A stretch of DNA of 64,000 bases from assembly GCF_024054035.1 (NCBI RefSeq), contig NZ_JAMXQU010000001.1, positions 248,001 through 312,000 on the forward strand. The letters are read 5' to 3'. Source of the DNA: Asaia lannensis NBRC 102526. Its GTDB lineage: Bacteria; Pseudomonadota; Alphaproteobacteria; Acetobacterales; Acetobacteraceae. Under the pieces are notes generated by a model. It made no database searches, was not told the origin of the DNA, and saw only the letters and a list, made by a program, of their open reading frames with translations. Shown here piece by piece: positions 60,784 to 64,000 of the stretch (positions are counted from its first letter, which is position 1; every line of letters starts with the position of its first letter). A program made the position numbers and the translations under genes.

Positions 60784-61512
60784 TCAGACGTCAAAGCCGT
60801 TCGGCAGCAGAACCAGATCGCGAACGACCGTCCCCTTGCGGCGCGTCAGCATGAAGATCAGGGCTTCGGCGACGTCGGAAGGCTGCATCATGCCGCCACC
60901 CTCGAGAGCGGCCTTGCGGCGCTCGGGGTCCCAGTCATTGATGAGCGGCGTGACGACCGGGCCGGGCTGGATCGCGCCGACGCGCACGCCATGCGGTGCC
61001 AGCTGGCGACGGCAGGTATGGGTAAAGGCCTGCACGGCGTATTTCGATCCGGTATAGATCGGTTCGGCCACGATGGGCACGACGCCTGCGACAGAGCTGG
61101 TGATGATGATGTCGCCGCTGCCCTGCTTGATCATGGGCACCATGGCAACACGTGCCGAATGGAAAGCCGCATTGATGTTGAGGTTCAGCATGCGATCCCA
61201 GACATCCGGATCGCCTTCCCATGCATTGCCACCGACATAGGAGCCGGCATTGGCAAACATGATGTCCAGGCGGCCCTGCTCGGCCAGGATGGTGTCGACA
61301 GCCTGCTGGATGCTGGCATGACGGAAGAGGTCGACCTCAACGCCGTGCAGCTTGTCGCCCAGCTCGGCGCGTGCCTTTTCCATGGCTCCCTTGTCGCGGT
61401 CGAGAACATAGACCACGGCGCCGGCATTGATGAGATGGCGGACGCATTCCAGACCGATACCGGAAGCCCCACCCGTTACTGCGGCAATTTTGTCCTGAAG
61501 AGGAAGCGACAT
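60784..61512 (-). CDS. SDR oxidoreductase, ribitol 2-dehydrogenase-like
   Basis: A 242-residue classical SDR. Cofactor motif VTGGASGIG, then VYVLDRDKG (Asp suggests NAD preference), FANAGSYVGGNAWEGDPD, Ser in ITSSVAGVVPIV, the active site YTGSKYA, and QPGPVVTPL. The AGSYVGG and the C-terminal LVLLPNGFDV features resemble ribitol dehydrogenases (RbtD type) of alphaproteobacteria. It would convert ribitol to D-ribulose, fitting the polyol metabolism of acetic acid bacteria. No transporter or kinase gene of that pathway adjoins it. Substrate is a family-based suggestion only. Confidence 0.85.
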   Translation of the reverse strand: MSLPLQDKIAAVTGGASGIGLECVRHLINAGAVVYVLDRDKGAMEKARAELGDKLHGVEVDLFRHASIQQAVDTILAEQGRLDIMFANAGSYVGGNAWEGDPDVWDRMLNLNINAAFHSARVAMVPMIKQGSGDIIITSSVAGVVPIVAEPIYTGSKYAVQAFTHTCRRQLAPHGVRVGAIQPGPVVTPLINDWDPERRKAALEGGGMMQPSDVAEALIFMLTRRKGTVVRDLVLLPNGFDV

Positions 61513-61623
61513 GCTTGCATACCTTACCTGTCCGACGACGCCCTCGCAAAGAGTGCGCCGGAGGCCCGACTATAGGGGTCGTGCCTCGCTACAAACGTAA
61601 GATGACATGAAATTTAGGAATTG

Positions 61624-62472
61624 CTAAATAACGATATTGTCAATCAAGCGCACGGAATCGAGAGCGGCGGCGGCAAGTAACCGCAGGTCCTTTGCGCTGC
61701 CTTTGTCTCTGTGTTCTTCGTCGGAGACGGGTTGCAGGGTCCGGGCATTGCAGCAGGCCAGGTAATCGACAGGACCGAAGCCGGTTTCTTCCAGCTGACG
61801 CAAGCCGTTCTGCAATGCGGTATCGATGGCCTCACCGTGACGGATCGAGGCCCCGACGTCCTGCATGATGGCATGAAGACGGGGGGCGATCTGCCGTGCC
61901 CGGGGGGAAAGGCGACGGTTGCGGGATGACAGGGCGAGTCCGTCCGCTTCACGCAGGGTCGGGCAGGGGACGATCTCAAGAGGCAGGTTGAGATCCTGCA
62001 CGAGGCGGCGCACGATCTGCAGCTGCTGCCAGTCCTTTTCACCGAAAAACGCCATATCGGCCCGGCTCAGGCCGAACAGCTTGGTGACGACAGTGGCCAT
62101 GCCGTTGAAATGACCGGGGCGATGGGCGCCTTCAAGTCCTTCACTGAGGCCGCTCACCTGTACCAGGGTCGAGAACCCGGCTGGGTACATGGCTTCGGCT
62201 GTCGGGATGAATACTGTATCAACCCCTTGCAGGAGGGCGATATCCGCTTCTTCAGTACGCGGGTAGCTGGCAAGATCGGCTGGGTTGTTGAACTGCGTCG
62301 GATTGACGAAAATCGAGACGATCACTCTGTCGCAACGCGTTCGTGCTTCCTGCACAAGGCTGAGATGACCCTCATGGAGGGCCCCCATGGTCGGTACCAG
62401 TCCGATGGTCTGCCCTTCGGCTTGCCACTGCTCTACACGCTGCCCGAGTGTTCGGGCGTCACGAACGATCAT
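61624..62472 (-). CDS. panC: Pantothenate synthetase
   Basis: A 282-residue ATP-dependent ligase that joins pantoate with beta-alanine. The nucleotidyltransferase HIGH-type motif is [40 protein letters not shown] and SSRNRRLSP (KMSKS-like region) follow. Its ATG overlaps the panB stop (ATGA), forming the operon panB-panC. Confidence 0.96.
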   Translation of the reverse strand: MIVRDARTLGQRVEQWQAEGQTIGLVPTMGALHEGHLSLVQEARTRCDRVIVSIFVNPTQFNNPADLASYPRTEEADIALLQGVDTVFIPTAEAMYPAGFSTLVQVSGLSEGLEGAHRPGHFNGMATVVTKLFGLSRADMAFFGEKDWQQLQIVRRLVQDLNLPLEIVPCPTLREADGLALSSRNRRLSPRARQIAPRLHAIMQDVGASIRHGEAIDTALQNGLRQLEETGFGPVDYLACCNARTLQPVSDEEHRDKGSAKDLRLLAAAALDSVRLIDNIVI

Positions 62473-63287
62473 GTCCGCTCTCCAAAGCTGTGCTCCGGCC
62501 CAGGAAAGACGCGTTCGCGTACTTCATCTGCATAAGCCGCGAGCGCCTTTGCGGCATCGTCGGCCAGCGTGGCATAGCGTTTGACGAATTTCGGTTTGAA
62601 ATCGGCAAAAAGGCCCAGCATGTCGTCGATGACCAGAATCTGGCCATCGCAATCCGGCCCGGCGCCGATACCGATCGTTGGAATATCCAGTGCGGCGGTA
62701 ATGTCGCGACCGAGTTGCTGGGGGAGTTTCTCCAGCACGACCGCGAATGCGCCCGCTTCTTCCACAGCGCGTGCCTCGGCCATGACGCGCGCGGCATCTG
62801 AGTCGCGCCCCTGCACCTTGTAGCCTCCGAGCGTGTTGACGGCCTGGGGGGTCAGACCGACATGCCCCATGACCGGCACGCCGCGTGCAACCAGAAACGC
62901 GATGGTGTCTTTCATATGGACCCCACCCTCGAGCTTGACGGCACCCGCACCGGTTTCCGCCAGCAGGCGCGAGGCATTGCGAAAGGCCTGGGCGCGGCTT
63001 TCTTCGTAGCTGCCAAAAGGCATGTCCACTACGCAGAGCGCCTTGCTTATGCCGCGCATGACAGCCTGACCGTGCAGGATCATCATCTCCATCGTCACAC
63101 CCAGCGTGGAGGGTAGTCCATGCAGGACCATACCCACGCTGTCGCCGACCAGCACGATATCGCATGCTTCATCGGCAAGGCGCGCTACGGGCGTCGTATA
63201 GGCTGTCAGGCAGACAAGGGGGGAGGCCCCCTTGCGCGTCTTCACCGAGAGCGGGGTCAGGCTATGGACCGGGGTTGATGCGCTCAT
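62469..63287 (-). CDS. panB: 3-methyl-2-oxobutanoate hydroxymethyltransferase
   Basis: A ~272-residue TIM-barrel enzyme that makes ketopantoate from alpha-ketoisovalerate and methylene-tetrahydrofolate. Marks: [63 protein letters not shown] (catalytic Glu) and [18 protein letters not shown]. The start is MSASTPV at 63287, with AAAGGG upstream; the frame continues upstream without family resemblance. The divergent ilvE links it to the valine pathway that supplies the substrate. Confidence 0.96.
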   Translation of the reverse strand: MSASTPVHSLTPLSVKTRKGASPLVCLTAYTTPVARLADEACDIVLVGDSVGMVLHGLPSTLGVTMEMMILHGQAVMRGISKALCVVDMPFGSYEESRAQAFRNASRLLAETGAGAVKLEGGVHMKDTIAFLVARGVPVMGHVGLTPQAVNTLGGYKVQGRDSDAARVMAEARAVEEAGAFAVVLEKLPQQLGRDITAALDIPTIGIGAGPDCDGQILVIDDMLGLFADFKPKFVKRYATLADDAAKALAAYADEVRERVFPGPEHSFGERT

Positions 63288-63630
63288 GAACGCCCTTTCA
63301 AATATGGCCGCGCCTGACGGTCCATGTGTCTCCATGCATTCTCTTCCACGACGCGACAGGCCGGCACTGACAGACCGGCACTGAACGATACCGGCGCCGA
63401 ATGCCCTTGGTGCATGTCCCGTCTCGCATGCCCCCCTGTCGCATATCGGCTTCGCGACGCATTGCGAAACGCGGCGACCTGCTGCCACCCCCGGTGTGGC
63501 AGGCATCGCGGACTGGCCTGCATGGAGCGATCACAAAACGGTCAGGCAGAAGCCCCGTTCTTCTCCTTCTCTTTCAAAGGGTGTCAAGATGCCATGAACG
63601 GGATAGAGTGCTGTCAAAATCGACCAGAAG
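63288..63630. other. Divergent intergenic region panB / ilvE with a short tandem repeat
   Basis: A 343-bp region with no credible gene. It holds a 16-bp unit (GACAGRCCGGCACTGA) repeated at 63355-63370 and 63369-63384 (period 14). No leader peptide or attenuator could be shown. It should carry the promoters of both operons. Confidence 0.5.
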
Positions 63631-64000
63631 ATGGATCAGACCATGGTTTCCGAAAGCGCTGCGCTGCATTTCACTATCGAGCCGACGACCACGCCGACCC
63701 CGGCAGATCATCGTGCAGACCTCATTGCCAATCCTGCTTTCGGTCGCATTTTTACCGACCATATGGCGATCGTGAAATACAGCGAGGGACGTGGCTGGCA
63801 CGACGCAAAGATCACTGCGCGCAAACCCCTGACGCTCGATCCGGCGGCCTCTGTCCTGCATTACGCGCAGGAAGTCTTCGAGGGCATGAAGGCCTATCGT
63901 ACCGAAAATGGTGGCATCGCGACGTTCCGTCCCGAAGAAAACGCCAAGCGGTTTCGCGCCTCTGCCGAGCGTATGGCCATGGCCGACCTGCCTCAGGAAA
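63631..64000 (+). CDS. ilvE: Branched-chain amino acid aminotransferase (3' truncated)
   Basis: The first ~123 residues of a class IV PLP aminotransferase running out of the window. Visible: NPAFGRIFTDHMAIVKYSEG, LHYAQEVFEGMKAYR and FRPEENAKRFRASAERMAM, all typical of the larger bacterial BCAT form (IlvE of ~360 residues). It forms valine, leucine and isoleucine from their keto acids. Two starts are possible: ATG 63631 and ATG 63643 (MVSESAAL), the second with GGA seven bases upstream. The catalytic Lys lies beyond the window. Confidence 0.92.
   Translation, partial: MDQTMVSESAALHFTIEPTTTPTPADHRADLIANPAFGRIFTDHMAIVKYSEGRGWHDAKITARKPLTLDPAASVLHYAQEVFEGMKAYRTENGGIATFRPEENAKRFRASAERMAMADLPQE

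Noticed and set aside
1-64000. CRISPR arrays, insertion sequences, prophage genes, rRNA
   Set aside because: No regularly spaced repeats, transposase or integrase motifs, phage structural genes or rRNA-like stretches were recognised.

Overview
This 64 kb window is a gene-dense chromosomal segment of roughly 58-60% GC from an alphaproteobacterium, most likely an acetic acid bacterium (Acetobacteraceae; an Asaia/Kozakia/Gluconobacter-type genome is the best guess, by inference). The main evidence is the alphaproteobacterial order dusB - ntrC-like - ntrY - ntrX - hfq - hflX, the AAB-like set of short-chain dehydrogenases, and the aerobic cobalamin genes cobO/cobQ/cobT/bluB. No rRNA, CRISPR array, prophage, transposase or plasmid origin was found. 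The only RNA gene seen is a tRNA-His.

Layout. 1-4.4 kb: the end of a methionine-type ABC permease, an OmpR-type regulator with its histidine kinase, a cysteine synthase homologue and a rhodanese. 4.5-8.7 kb: a biotin operon, bioF - bioH-like - fused bioC-bioD, preceded by an SDR gene. bioA lies apart at 13.5 kb. 8.8-20.6 kb: mixed genes for a glycosyltransferase, Nudix hydrolase, mtnA, envelope lipoprotein, COG0523 GTPase with a WD40 partner, O-antigen ligase and aldo/keto reductase. 21.8-24.4 kb: an oxidative-stress group of a catalase-like haem protein, cytochrome b561 and Cu/Zn superoxide dismutase.

24.5-33.4 kb: late cobalamin genes (cobS, cobT / cobU, cobO, cobQ / bluB, cbiB / cobC) in short divergent units. 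They are interrupted at 28.9-30.6 kb by an unrecognised gene and a divergent LysR regulator. 33.6-42.9 kb: the dusB-ntr-hfq-hflX block. Its ntrC position holds a degenerate protein with no receiver domain and no GAFTGA loop, and no ntrB is present. 43.0-45.0 kb: an accessory patch with an unfamiliar alpha/beta-hydrolase-like gene, a decayed downstream frame and about 500 bp of AT-rich DNA. 45.0-48.2 kb: flavohaemoglobin hmp and divergent nsrR with a long palindromic operator, then a SulP transporter. 48.5-54.6 kb: tRNA-His, GDP-mannose precursor genes and an envelope operon (DUF2125, atypical SDR, lipoprotein, phosphohexomutase). 54.8-64 kb: rplM-rpsI, DUF2256, a hydrolase/TIM-barrel pair, two SDRs, a PepSY membrane protein, panC-panB and the start of ilvE.

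Many start codons had to be moved from the longest open frame using Shine-Dalgarno position and overlaps. Several genes (bioC-bioD, cobQ, bluB, hfq, sulP) appear to start with TTG. The most unusual points are the degenerate NtrC, the BioC-BioD fusion, the 43-45 kb patch, the Met/Pro/Gly-rich sensor region of the kinase and the His-to-Asp change in the zinc site of SodC. All family assignments are from reading motifs; no database search was run.
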